64,000 nucleotides of DNA from Actibacterium atlanticum (lineage in GTDB: Bacteria; Pseudomonadota; Alphaproteobacteria; Rhodobacterales; Rhodobacteraceae): assembly GCF_000671395.1 (NCBI RefSeq), contig NZ_AQQY01000001.1:186001-250000 (forward strand), read 5' to 3'. The translations under genes and the position numbers were made by a program. Positions 46,834-55,038 of this stretch are shown here, piece by piece. Position 1 is the first letter of the stretch. Every line of letters starts with the position of its first letter. The notes under the pieces are model-generated. The model made no database searches and was not told where the DNA came from. It saw only the letters and a list, made by a program, of their open reading frames with translations.

Positions 46834-47652
46834 TCAAGTTTGCAGAAGGCGTTTCAATTCGGCGTGTCGGCGGCGGCTTACCGGAATTTGGGTGCCATCG
46901 CTTAGGACACAGATATAGCTGCTGCCTTTGGGGGCCAGACGCAGTACGTGTTTTTGGCGCACCCAGTGGGACCGGTGCACCTGCAACCCGGCAAAGGGTT
47001 TCAGCCTTTCCACGCAATCCGCGAACCGCCCCCCCAGCATTGTTGTGCCCAATGTGGTGCGCACATGTACATAGTGGTCGTTGGCGCTGACACTGATCAG
47101 ATCTTCGCCCAACTCGTGCGGCAATGAAGGAAAGACGCTGCGCAGGGCAGGCTCTTTGGCGAAATGCGCCTGTAGACGGCGCCGATGACGGATCACAAAC
47201 CCGGCGGATTTGATCGCAATAAATGCCGCCAGAGACACCAACCCAATTGAGGGCAACGCCACACGGCCCAGCTCTTCGAGCAGCCCATCGGGGGCGCCAG
47301 CGGGCACGCCCATGATTTTGGCCAGACCCGCTTCGACAGCCAATGATAAGGGGGCCAGCCCCAAAGGCAGCCCCAGAACCGCGACAGCTGTGGCCCACAG
47401 CAAGGGCAGCCCCAGCCGCAGCGCCACCGCTGCGATGGCGATAAAGATCGCGGCGGCTCCGACGATGTGCAAAACCCAATGCATCAGCGCCAGCCCAAAA
47501 GGTAACCCCTGAGTCGCCGCCGGGTTGAGCGCGGCAATGATCCCTGCCAGCAAAAAAGCGAAACCTGCGATGGCAGCACCGACGCGCAGGCGGTTGGCCG
47601 GTTCGACTTTCAGAATGGCGCGGATTTCGTTCAGTTGTATATCGGTCAGCAT
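46834..47652 (-). CDS. Membrane-bound LytTR transcriptional regulator
   Basis: A 272-residue protein. Four or five hydrophobic helices (about 23-43, 58-80, 84-108, 135-152) are followed by a cytoplasmic LytTR DNA-binding domain (about 175-270: ISVSANDHYVHVRTTLGTTM, GLQVHRSHWVRQKHVL, DGTQIPVSRRRHAELKRLL). There is no receiver domain, so the membrane part must sense the signal. It likely binds the inverted boxes in the gap upstream. GGAC precedes ATG 47652. Confidence 0.9.
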   Translation of the reverse strand: MLTDIQLNEIRAILKVEPANRLRVGAAIAGFAFLLAGIIAALNPAATQGLPFGLALMHWVLHIVGAAAIFIAIAAVALRLGLPLLWATAVAVLGLPLGLAPLSLAVEAGLAKIMGVPAGAPDGLLEELGRVALPSIGLVSLAAFIAIKSAGFVIRHRRRLQAHFAKEPALRSVFPSLPHELGEDLISVSANDHYVHVRTTLGTTMLGGRFADCVERLKPFAGLQVHRSHWVRQKHVLRLAPKGSSYICVLSDGTQIPVSRRRHAELKRLLQT

Positions 47653-47728
47653 GATGTCCGTGATCCCTGACGGGCGTGTTCAATCCCCCAAAGAATAGGT
47701 GTCGCGTTTGGGTGCGCCTAGGGCAAAT

Positions 47729-47758
47729 TCGCGAACGGTCGATATTGACCGTTCGCGA
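47729..47758. promoter_or_regulatory. Inverted LytTR/AlgR-type box (12-bp arms)
   Basis: TCGCGAACGGTC (47729-47740) and GACCGTTCGCGA (47747-47758) form a perfect 12-bp inverted repeat around GATATT. Each arm holds ACCGTTCGCG, close to the LytTR consensus and to the AlgR box ACCGTTCGTC. It lies between the LytTR gene (-) and the MipA gene (+). Confidence 0.75.
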
Positions 47759-47909
47759 GGGCAGCATCCCCATTCGCGATTTTTTCCTGTGGTTTCAAGC
47801 GTCTTTCCTTTCCGTGCGGCCTTGGCGCGCTCAATTTTCGGGTATCGCAGCGGCGGTCCGTGATTGGCCCGTTGCGCCCCATGAAAATACCTATTGAAAG
47901 GTCACGAAC

Positions 47910-48698
47910 ATGAAACTGAAACAGCTTATGTCCACATTGGGCGCGCCAGTCGCAGGGCTAACCTTGCTTATGACAGCAGTGCCCGCTGCGGCGCAGGACG
48001 GATTTGTCTCGGGGGTTGCTGGACTGGGCTTGTCCTATGGTCCCAGCTTTTTGGGGTCTGACGAAAGTGAGACCGGTGTCATTCCCATTTTTGACCTGAA
48101 GATTGGCAGCTATGGTTTCTTTAATCAGCGCGGTCTTGGCCTGCAGAATGCGGTCGAACTGGGCGCTGGCACGCTGCGCTATGGGGCCGGGGTTGGCTAT
48201 GACTTTGAGGAACGTATCGCGGCGGATGACGCGCGCCTGACTGGCCTGCCGGATGTCGAAGCGGGCACCAGTGCCAATGCGTTTGTGGAATATGAAACGG
48301 GCCCGCTGGCGTTTGGGCTGGATCTGCAAAAGGGGTTATCCAGCGATGGTCCTGAAGGGCTGCGCGCCAAGCTCTATGGCAGCTATGGCACCCAGCTGAA
48401 TGAACGGACCCGGCTGTCGGTCAGCCCCTATGTGATTTGGGCAGATGATGACTGGATGGATGCCTATTTCACCGTCACGCCCGGGCAGGCAGCCACATCG
48501 GGTTTGGCGGCGTTTGATGCGTCCTCGGGTCTGGCGCAGGGCGGGGTGACCTTCACTGGCAGCTACGCGGTAAGCGCGCGCGCGGTGTTCTTTGCCAGCC
48601 TCGATTTCTCGACCCTTGCGGGGGATGCCAAGGACAGCAGTCTCAGCTTTGACGACACGCAGACCAGCCTGTCCACTGGCATCATGTTCCGATTCTAA
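47910..48698 (+). CDS. MipA/OmpV family outer-membrane protein
   Basis: Outer-membrane beta-barrel protein of 262 residues. Signal peptide 1-28 (VPAAAQ-DG). The repeated amphipathic strands (GVAGLGLSYGPSFLGSDES, YGAGVGYDFEERIA) and the final GIMFRF with C-terminal phenylalanine are typical. MipA/OmpV proteins have roles in wall-synthesis scaffolding or in stress response; the specific job is unknown. AAAGG precedes ATG 47910. It is divergent from the LytTR regulator and followed after 28 bases by an FAH-family gene. Confidence 0.88.
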   Translation: MKLKQLMSTLGAPVAGLTLLMTAVPAAAQDGFVSGVAGLGLSYGPSFLGSDESETGVIPIFDLKIGSYGFFNQRGLGLQNAVELGAGTLRYGAGVGYDFEERIAADDARLTGLPDVEAGTSANAFVEYETGPLAFGLDLQKGLSSDGPEGLRAKLYGSYGTQLNERTRLSVSPYVIWADDDWMDAYFTVTPGQAATSGLAAFDASSGLAQGGVTFTGSYAVSARAVFFASLDFSTLAGDAKDSSLSFDDTQTSLSTGIMFRF

Positions 48699-48726
48699 GA
48701 CCTGTCCAAACCAAAGGACGTATAAA

Positions 48727-49935
48727 ATGAAATATCCTATTTCTTTAACGGTGGCCGCAATCGGAGTGGCCACCGGTTTGTGGATGATACAGCCCGAAGA
48801 CCCAGAGCGCCGGAACCCGTTTGATCGTGAAGACAGCGCCCTGGCCCCGCAGATACTGCCACCTGAGCAAGGGTTGACGCTTGCGCTTGAACGTAAAGGG
48901 GCAGGGGATGCGCCACATGTTCTTTTGGTGACGGGGCTGAAGGCGGGACAGATTAACGCCATTGATCTGACTGCGCAGGGCCTGACATCGAAGACGGATT
49001 TCTTTGATGTCATGGCCGAAATCGGGGGGGACCGTCTGGCCGATCTTGCAAGTGCTGCGGTGCCCACTGTGACACGCGGCTTTCAGGACCTTTTGCCGGC
49101 AGCCGGCCCAGCCAGCCGCCATGTCGCCAGCGGCACCAATTTCCGTGAACATCAGGAAGAGACCAATGCGCAATCGGTTTTCAACTTTCCCAAGTTCGGG
49201 ACCGCCACGCCCCCGGTAACGACTGTGTCATTCGAGGCCGGGGAACTGCTGGATTACGAGGTTGAAATCTGCACCCGGTTTGATCGCGATATCACCCGGA
49301 TCGAGGATTTCGATGCGGCGCGAAAAGGGTTCTTCCTGTGCGGAGATTTCAGTGATCGTGCGGTTCTGTCGCGCATGATCGACCCGGATGACTTTGATTC
49401 CGGTTCGGGCTTCAGCGATGCCAAAAGCGGGCCGGGGCATTTTCCGTCGGGCGGGCTGTTTGTTGTCCCGCATGATTGGAAAGCATTTGTCGATCAGGAG
49501 CGTCTGATGACCCTGGTAAATGGCGACCTGCGGCAGGATACGCGGGCCTCGGGCATGATCCTGTCGTTTCGTGCGCTGGTAGAGCAGGTTCTGAGCGATA
49601 CTGAATCGACCCGATTTCTGTATCAGGGCCGGAATTGGCATCTGGTTGAGGACGGCATCATCGCCCGGGATCAGGTGTTGATGTCGGGCACCTCGGAAGG
49701 GGTGATTTTTATTCCGCCAACCACGCGGCAGATTTTGCGCGGCGCTGTGCGCTATGTAACTTACGGCAGCTTTCTGCGAGGAGGCTCCGCTTATGATGCG
49801 GTGATTCAAAGCTTTCTGAGCGAAGAGCACAAAGCAGGGCGATATTTACAACCGGGGGATCAGGTGGTGCACGCCTCGTCCAGTATGGGGCAAATAAACG
49901 TCGAGGTCCGTGCTGCGGATAGCGATCAGCGGTAA
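48727..49935 (+). CDS. Fumarylacetoacetate hydrolase-family protein with N-terminal membrane anchor
   Basis: A 402-residue protein. Residues 5-20 (ISLTVAAIGVATGLWM) form a signal anchor. From about 135 on the FAH catalytic fold is seen: GTNFREHQEET, the metal-binding DYEVEIC near 213, GDFSDR near 240, the lysine in SDAKSGPGHFPSGG near 268 and VNGDLRQD near 298. FAH enzymes cleave C-C bonds or decarboxylate beta-keto acids in the cytosol; export or membrane attachment is unusual. It is probably in one operon with the MipA gene. AAAGGACG precedes the ATG. Confidence 0.85.
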   Translation: MKYPISLTVAAIGVATGLWMIQPEDPERRNPFDREDSALAPQILPPEQGLTLALERKGAGDAPHVLLVTGLKAGQINAIDLTAQGLTSKTDFFDVMAEIGGDRLADLASAAVPTVTRGFQDLLPAAGPASRHVASGTNFREHQEETNAQSVFNFPKFGTATPPVTTVSFEAGELLDYEVEICTRFDRDITRIEDFDAARKGFFLCGDFSDRAVLSRMIDPDDFDSGSGFSDAKSGPGHFPSGGLFVVPHDWKAFVDQERLMTLVNGDLRQDTRASGMILSFRALVEQVLSDTESTRFLYQGRNWHLVEDGIIARDQVLMSGTSEGVIFIPPTTRQILRGAVRYVTYGSFLRGGSAYDAVIQSFLSEEHKAGRYLQPGDQVVHASSSMGQINVEVRAADSDQR

Positions 49936-50068
49936 TGGTCGGAACCAAGTAACCTGATGCGGATCGTTGTTCCGCCAAGTGCCGGAGCTGTTCATAAGTA
50001 GGTTACATTATGAGCTTTTACCCCGATCGCGTGCTGTTTGGGAGGGCGAAGCCCCGGTGATTGGCGAA

Positions 50069-50099
50069 TTTTTGCACCACTTTCCGGCGCGTGCAAAAA
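50069..50099. promoter_or_regulatory. Inverted repeat TTTTTGCAC / GTGCAAAAA upstream of small protein gene
   Basis: 9-bp arms separated by 13 bases in the 230-base gap before ATG 50166. It could be an operator or a stable hairpin. No other element is recognisable in this gap. Confidence 0.4.
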
Positions 50100-50165
50100 A
50101 CTTCTGTTGCTCTAAAAGTGAATCAGGTATGACCGGAAGTAATTGTTATTTAGAGGATACGGAAC

Positions 50166-50429
50166 ATGATCCGGATGTTTACTGCTGCTGCGGCACTGGC
50201 TCTGGCCTCGACCGCATCGTTTGCTCAAAATGCCCCTTCGGAAGGCGTGCCCGCACCGCAGGCAACGCAGTCGCTTGAGGGTCTGGCACTCTTGAATGCA
50301 GGTCCCAGCGGGATCGTTCTTACAGAAGCAGGCCTGGCCCTGTTTGCTGGCATCGGTTTTATCGGTGTCGTTACAGTTATTGATGGTGACGATACGGTTT
50401 CAACAACCTCGACTCCGAGCACGAACTAA
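50166..50429 (+). CDS. Small secreted protein of unknown function
   Basis: An 87-residue protein with a signal peptide (1-20, ASFA-QN), a proline/alanine-rich stretch, one hydrophobic segment (about 48-71, ending GVVTVIDG) and a threonine/serine-rich tail. In layout, though not clearly in sequence, it is similar to YjbE-type small exopolysaccharide-associated proteins. GAGGATACGGAAC precedes the ATG. It is monocistronic with its own terminator. Confidence 0.72.
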   Translation: MIRMFTAAAALALASTASFAQNAPSEGVPAPQATQSLEGLALLNAGPSGIVLTEAGLALFAGIGFIGVVTVIDGDDTVSTTSTPSTN

Positions 50430-50451
50430 GCATTCTGCCATATCGAAATTG

Positions 50452-50484
50452 AAAGAGCCGGCCTTTTTTGGGCGGGCTCTTTTG
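50452..50484 (+). terminator. Rho-independent terminator of the small secreted protein gene
   Basis: Stem AAAGAGCC / GGCTCTTT (50452-50459 with 50475-50482) followed by TTG; the loop contains further short pairing. It separates the gene from the ABC transporter operon. Confidence 0.85.
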
Positions 50485-50580
50485 CTTTGGGGATCTGTTA
50501 TTCAGACTAAAGTGTCGTTTTGGTTTAGGCGCGAGCTGGCATAGACTTTTTCAAACCCCAATCGGGGTGAGGAGGAGACT

Positions 50581-51555
50581 ATGCAGATTATGAAATGGGC
50601 CGCCGCATCGGTCCTGACTTCCGTGTTTTCGATCACCACAGCGCAGGCGGAAACGCCGGTTCTTGATATCGCTGTGCTTGAGATCGGCACCGTGAACTGG
50701 GAGCTGGACACGATCCAGCACTATGGTTTTGACAAGGCCAACGGGTTTGAGCTGAACGTCACGGGCATGGCGGGTACCGCTGCCACCCGGATCGCGCTGC
50801 AGGCCGGAGAGGCCGATATTGCCGTTGCCGACTGGATTTGGGTCGCGCGTCAGCGCGCCGCGGGCAAAGATCTGGTCTTTGTGCCCTATTCCAAATCTGT
50901 TGGCACGCTGATGGTCAAAGAGGATGCGCCGGCGCAAAGTTTGGCGGATCTGGCCGGGGCGAAAATTGGCATCGCCGGTGGCCCGGTCGACAAAAGCTGG
51001 CTGATCCTGCAGGCCTATGCCAAGCAGCAATATGATATGGATCTGGCCGCCAGCACCGAGCAGGTGTTTGGCGCACCGCCACTGATTTTCAAATCGGCCC
51101 TGAAGGGCGAGGTCGATGGCGCCATTAACTTCTGGCATTTTGCGGCCAAGATGGAGGCGCGCGGTCTGCGCCCGTTGGCCAGCGTGTCCGAAGCCGCGAT
51201 CGCATTGGGGCTGGACCCCGAAGTGCCGATGCTGGGCTATGTGTTCCATGGCGACATGGTACGTGAACATCCTGAAGTCGTTGCGGGTTTTGCCGCCGCA
51301 TCGCGCGCGGCCAAGGAAAAGCTGGCGTCGGACCCTGCCGCTTGGGACCGTCTGCGCCCGCGCATGCGCGCCGACAAAGATGCCGATTTTGAAGCGCTGA
51401 AAGCCGGTTTCATTGCGGGTATTCCGCAGCCCGGCCCGATTGACGCCGAGGCCGCCGCCAAGGTGCTGGCGCTTATGGCCGAGCTGGGTGGCGAAAAGCT
51501 GGTCGGCGAGGCCGAGAGCCTGCCGGAGGGTGTGTTTGTCCAACCGCTCAACTGA
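50581..51555 (+). CDS. NitT/TauT-type ABC transporter substrate-binding protein
   Basis: Periplasmic binding protein of 324 residues. Signal peptide 1-23 (ITTAQA-ET). The fold is SsuA/THI5-like: GFELNVTGMAGTAATRIALQ, EADIAVADWIWVARQRAAG, DLAGAKIGIAGGPVDKSW. This family binds nitrate, sulfonates, bicarbonate, pyrimidine precursors or aromatic acids; the ligand cannot be chosen here. GAGGAGG lies 5 bases before the ATG. The downstream permease starts inside its 3' end. Confidence 0.88.
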   Translation: MQIMKWAAASVLTSVFSITTAQAETPVLDIAVLEIGTVNWELDTIQHYGFDKANGFELNVTGMAGTAATRIALQAGEADIAVADWIWVARQRAAGKDLVFVPYSKSVGTLMVKEDAPAQSLADLAGAKIGIAGGPVDKSWLILQAYAKQQYDMDLAASTEQVFGAPPLIFKSALKGEVDGAINFWHFAAKMEARGLRPLASVSEAAIALGLDPEVPMLGYVFHGDMVREHPEVVAGFAAASRAAKEKLASDPAAWDRLRPRMRADKDADFEALKAGFIAGIPQPGPIDAEAAAKVLALMAELGGEKLVGEAESLPEGVFVQPLN

Positions 51556-52312
51556 CCCGAGCGACGGTGCGGTCATCGCGGTCCGCATCGCCTCGTTCCT
51601 TGCCATTCTGGTTTTGTGGTGGCTGGCAGCCCTTCGTGTATCCGATCCGCAAACTCTTCCGGCGCCTGCCCATGTGGCTGGCGCCATTTGGCGTGAACTT
51701 ATCCAAGGAGAGCTGCTGCCGCATCTGATGGCGACTCTGGGGCGGGTCATCGCCGCCTTTGCCGTGGCCATGTCGATCGGTTTGATGCTGGGCCTGTGGA
51801 TGGGGCGTAGTCGCGGGGCGAACCTTTGGCTTGATAACCTTTTGATTATCATGCTCAATCTGCCCGCTCTGGTGACCATCGTACTGTGTTATCTGTGGCT
51901 GGGCCTGACCGAGGTGGCAGCGGTTACCGCCGTGGCGTTGAACAAGATTCCAATGGTGACGGTGATGATGCGGGAAGGCGCGCGCGCGCTTGATCCGCGT
52001 TTGGATGACATGACCCGCATCTTTACCCCCCCGCGCAGGGTTGCGTTGCGCCACGTCGTTCTGCCGCAGCTGGCACCACATCTGGCCAGCGCGGGCCGGG
52101 CCGGTCTGGCGGTGATCTGGAAGATCGTGCTGGTGGTTGAATTTCTGGGCCGTCCCAATGGGGTAGGCTTTCAGATTCATCTGGGATTTCAGCTGTTTGA
52201 TGTGACCATGGTGCTGGTCTATGCGCTGTCGTTTGTGGTGATTATGCTGGCGGTCGAGGCCCTGATCCTGCGCCCATGGGAGCGCCACGCCAATCGGTGG
52301 AGGCAGCCATGA
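51536..52312 (+). CDS. ABC transporter permease (SsuC/TauC type)
   Basis: Inner-membrane permease of 258 residues with six helices and the family EAA loop near 155-175 (DMTRIFTPPRRVALRHVVLP). No ATG is available near the proper N-terminus. TTG 51536 is chosen because GGAGG ends 6 bases upstream, inside the binding-protein gene, giving a 20-base overlap. The stop overlaps the ATPase start by 4 bases (ATGA). Confidence 0.85.
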   Translation: MSNRSTDPSDGAVIAVRIASFLAILVLWWLAALRVSDPQTLPAPAHVAGAIWRELIQGELLPHLMATLGRVIAAFAVAMSIGLMLGLWMGRSRGANLWLDNLLIIMLNLPALVTIVLCYLWLGLTEVAAVTAVALNKIPMVTVMMREGARALDPRLDDMTRIFTPPRRVALRHVVLPQLAPHLASAGRAGLAVIWKIVLVVEFLGRPNGVGFQIHLGFQLFDVTMVLVYALSFVVIMLAVEALILRPWERHANRWRQP

Positions 52313-52905
52313 TTCATCTTTCGCTGCAACAAAAAGCGTTTGAAGACGAGGTCGTTCTGGGGCCGTTGGAGTTCAAGCTGCAACCGGGTGAACGTGTGGC
52401 GATCCTGGGCCCTTCGGGGATAGGCAAATCGACCTTGTTGCGGATCATCGCAGGGCTTGACCCTCGGTTTGAGGGCACCCGTCACTTGCAGGGGCGTCTG
52501 GCGATGGTATTTCAGGAACCCACCTTGTTACCCTGGCGCGACGCCGTGCAAAACATCACGCTGATCACCGGGGTCGGCGTGCAAAAAGCGCAGGACGTTC
52601 TGGCCGAGGTCGGGCTGGCAGGCAAAGAAACGCAGTTTCCCGGCCAGCTCTCGCTGGGCCAGCAGCGCCGTTTGTCGCTGGCGCGGGCTTTGGCCGCAGA
52701 CCCTGAAATCCTGATTCTGGACGAACCTTTCGCCTCGCTGGATGAACAGGTTGCCGAGGAAATGATGGCCCTGACCGCCGGCCTGATTAAAGACCGCAGC
52801 ATGAGCTGCCTTCTGGTGACTCATTCACAGCGCGAAGCTCGGGCGATTGCAGACCATATCTTGCGTCTGGATGGTGCTCCGGCCCAGTTAAATAAGGCCT
52901 CTTAA
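52309..52905 (+). CDS. ABC transporter ATP-binding protein (SsuB/TauB type)
   Basis: Short ATPase of 198 residues. Walker [17 protein letters not shown] near 38, Q-loop [11 protein letters not shown], signature [16 protein letters not shown] near 123, Walker [15 protein letters not shown] near 146 and the switch histidine in VTHSQREA. It completes the three-gene importer. It is about 40 residues shorter than most SsuB proteins, lacking a C-terminal extension. Confidence 0.9.
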   Translation: MIHLSLQQKAFEDEVVLGPLEFKLQPGERVAILGPSGIGKSTLLRIIAGLDPRFEGTRHLQGRLAMVFQEPTLLPWRDAVQNITLITGVGVQKAQDVLAEVGLAGKETQFPGQLSLGQQRRLSLARALAADPEILILDEPFASLDEQVAEEMMALTAGLIKDRSMSCLLVTHSQREARAIADHILRLDGAPAQLNKAS

Positions 52906-52911
52906 GGGTGT

Positions 52912-52927
52912 TACGACCAAAGTCGTA
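52912..52927. promoter_or_regulatory. Palindromic GTCGTA element upstream of the aldehyde dehydrogenase gene
   Basis: TACGAC-CAAA-GTCGTA, perfect 6-bp arms, 142 bases before ATG 53069. It is the best formed member of a set of GTCGTA elements found in front of the transcription units of the ethanol locus (others at 59201, 61171, 62341 and 63000). Confidence 0.65.
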
Positions 52928-53068
52928 GATACCAATGTCCAATTTCTGCCACAGCGGGTGATTTCTAAGCTGAACGCGCACCGAACATGGTTGCTGCTCA
53001 TCAACTGCAAAGGATCGCCCATGGGTTTCGCTGCACTCATAAACAACTTGTTTCGTGGGAGGAACGAT

Positions 53069-54613
53069 ATGAATATTCAAGCCGGTCAGCACAGCGCTGC
53101 CCTCGACGTCTCGCATCTCGACGTTGAGTTCCCGTTTAAAGCCCGTTACGGCAACTTCATCAACGGTGAGTTCGTCGAGCCGAAGTCGGGTCAGTACTTT
53201 GAAAACACCACTCCGATCACTGGCGAAGTCCTGTGTGAAGTTGCTCGTTCGAATTCCGAAGATGTCGACATGGCTCTGGACGCTGCTCACGCTGCTTTCC
53301 CGGCCTGGGGTAAGACTTCGACCACCGAGCGTTCCAACATGCTGCTGAAAATCGCAGACATCATGGAAGCCAACCACCAGCTGCTGGCAACTGCCGAGAC
53401 TCTGGACAACGGTAAGCCGATCCGTGAATCCATCGCGGCTGACGTTGCACTGTGTATCGACCACTGGCGTTACTTCGCCGGCTGCATCCGCGCCGAAGAA
53501 GGTGGCATCTCGGAAATCGACTCCACCACCTATGCGTACCACATCCCCGAGCCTCTGGGTGTTGTTGGTCAGATCATTCCTTGGAACTTCCCGCTGCTGA
53601 TGGCTGTGTGGAAACTGGCACCTGCACTGGCCGCTGGTAACTGCGTTGTTATGAAGCCTGCCGAGCAGACTCCTGCGTCGATCCTGGTTCTGATTGAACT
53701 GATCGCCGACGTTCTGCCCGCTGGTGTTCTGAACATCGTAAACGGCTTTGGTCTGGAAGCTGGTAAGCCGCTGGCTTCGTCGAACCGCATTGCTAAAATC
53801 GCGTTCACTGGTGAAACCACCACTGGCCGTCTGATCATGCAGTACGCTTCGCAGAACCTTATCCCGGTTACTCTGGAACTGGGCGGCAAGTCGCCGAACA
53901 TCTTCTTCGAAGACGTGATGGATGCTGACGACGAGTACTTCGACAAGTGTCTTGAAGGCTTCACCATGTTCGCGCTGAACCAGGGCGAGGTTTGCACCTG
54001 CCCGTCGCGCGCGCTGATCCAGGAATCGATCTATGAAGCTTTCATCGAGCGCGCAATCGAGCGTGTGAAAGCCGTCAAGCAGGGCAACCCGCTGTCGATG
54101 GATACCATGATCGGTGCTCAGGCTTCGACCGAGCAAAAAGAGAAGATTTCGTCCTACCTGCAACTGGGTAAAGACGAAGGCGCAGAGTGCCTGACCGGTG
54201 GCAACGTATCGTCGCTGGGTGGTGATCTGGACAACGGCAACTTCATCGAGCCGACTGTCTTCAAAGGTCACAACAAAATGCGCATCTTCCAGGAAGAGAT
54301 CTTCGGCCCTGTGCTGTCGGTCACGACCTTCAAGGACGAAGCTGAAGCTCTGGAAATCGCGAATGACACGCTTTACGGCCTGGGCGCTGGCGTCTGGACC
54401 CGTAACGGCAACCGTGCATTCGAATTCGGCCGCGGCATTCAGGCCGGTCGTGTTTGGACCAACTGCTACCACGCTTACCCGGCACACGCTGCCTTCGGTG
54501 GCTACAAGCAGTCGGGCATCGGTCGCGAGAACCACAAGATGATGCTGGATCATTACCGTCAGACCAAGAACCTGCTGGTAAGCTACAGCCCCAACGCTCT
54601 GGGCTTCTTCTAA
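53069..54613 (+). CDS. exaC: NAD-dependent acetaldehyde dehydrogenase (ExaC type)
   Basis: Aldehyde dehydrogenase of 514 residues that oxidises acetaldehyde to acetate in the cytosol. Seen: [20 protein letters not shown] (NAD site), the general base in [12 protein letters not shown], and the catalytic cysteine in [11 protein letters not shown], with an adjacent second cysteine as in ExaC/AldA. ATG 53069 has GGGAGGAACGAT before it; longer frames lack support. Codon use is strikingly biased (many GCT, CTG, GGT) compared with neighbours, indicating very high expression. A hairpin and the DUF779 gene follow. Confidence 0.93.
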   Translation: MNIQAGQHSAALDVSHLDVEFPFKARYGNFINGEFVEPKSGQYFENTTPITGEVLCEVARSNSEDVDMALDAAHAAFPAWGKTSTTERSNMLLKIADIMEANHQLLATAETLDNGKPIRESIAADVALCIDHWRYFAGCIRAEEGGISEIDSTTYAYHIPEPLGVVGQIIPWNFPLLMAVWKLAPALAAGNCVVMKPAEQTPASILVLIELIADVLPAGVLNIVNGFGLEAGKPLASSNRIAKIAFTGETTTGRLIMQYASQNLIPVTLELGGKSPNIFFEDVMDADDEYFDKCLEGFTMFALNQGEVCTCPSRALIQESIYEAFIERAIERVKAVKQGNPLSMDTMIGAQASTEQKEKISSYLQLGKDEGAECLTGGNVSSLGGDLDNGNFIEPTVFKGHNKMRIFQEEIFGPVLSVTTFKDEAEALEIANDTLYGLGAGVWTRNGNRAFEFGRGIQAGRVWTNCYHAYPAHAAFGGYKQSGIGRENHKMMLDHYRQTKNLLVSYSPNALGFF

Positions 54614-54623
54614 AGAACCCGCC

Positions 54624-54660
54624 ATCCGGCCCTCTGGAAACAGGGGGCCGGATTCCTTAT
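54624..54660 (+). terminator. Hairpin with GAAA tetraloop between exaC and the DUF779 gene
   Basis: Thirteen base pairs (one G-T pair) from 54624 to 54653 closed by a GAAA loop, followed by the short U-rich TCCTTAT. The weak tail and the ribosome site just beyond suggest partial termination or mRNA stabilisation for exaC. Confidence 0.7.
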
Positions 54661-54684
54661 ATCTGCTGGTCTAGAGGAGGCGAC

Positions 54685-55038
54685 ATGGCAGAGACTCAAT
54701 CAAGCGAAATGACCGTAACCGCGACCCCGGCCGCGCTGGCTCTTATCAAAGAGCTGCAGCTGAGCCACGGCGCGGAATTGTTGTTTCACCAGTCCGGTGG
54801 CTGTTGTGACGGTTCGGCCCCGATGCTGTTTGCAAAGGGCGATTACCTGACAGGCGGCAATGATGTTCTGGTGGGCGAAATTGGCGGTGTACCGTTCTAT
54901 ATGAACGACGATCAGTACTCGCGCTGGAAGCACACAGACCTGATCATTGATGCCATTGACGGGATCGGCGGGATGTTCTCGCTGGAGAACGGAACTGGCA
55001 AACGGTTCCTGACCCGTTCGGATGTCTGCATGCGTTAA
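54685..55038 (+). CDS. DUF779 protein
   Basis: A 117-residue protein with the conserved cysteine pair in HQSGGCCDGSAPMLF near 38 and GVPFYMNDDQYSRWKHTDLI near 75, features of DUF779. The family regularly sits beside ExaC-type aldehyde dehydrogenases; its role is unknown, with a metal or redox function suggested by the cysteines. AGAGGAGG lies 4 bases before the ATG. Its stop overlaps the convergent kinase gene by 4 bases. Confidence 0.88.
   Translation: MAETQSSEMTVTATPAALALIKELQLSHGAELLFHQSGGCCDGSAPMLFAKGDYLTGGNDVLVGEIGGVPFYMNDDQYSRWKHTDLIIDAIDGIGGMFSLENGTGKRFLTRSDVCMR

Noticed and set aside
53069-54613. exaC as a recently transferred gene, because its base composition differs
   Set aside because: The codon pattern is that of a highly expressed gene and is shared by the PQQ dehydrogenase; locus context is conserved.
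52787-54625. 612-codon open frame on the minus strand opposite exaC
   Set aside because: Antisense shadow of a highly biased gene. The product lacks any domain pattern.
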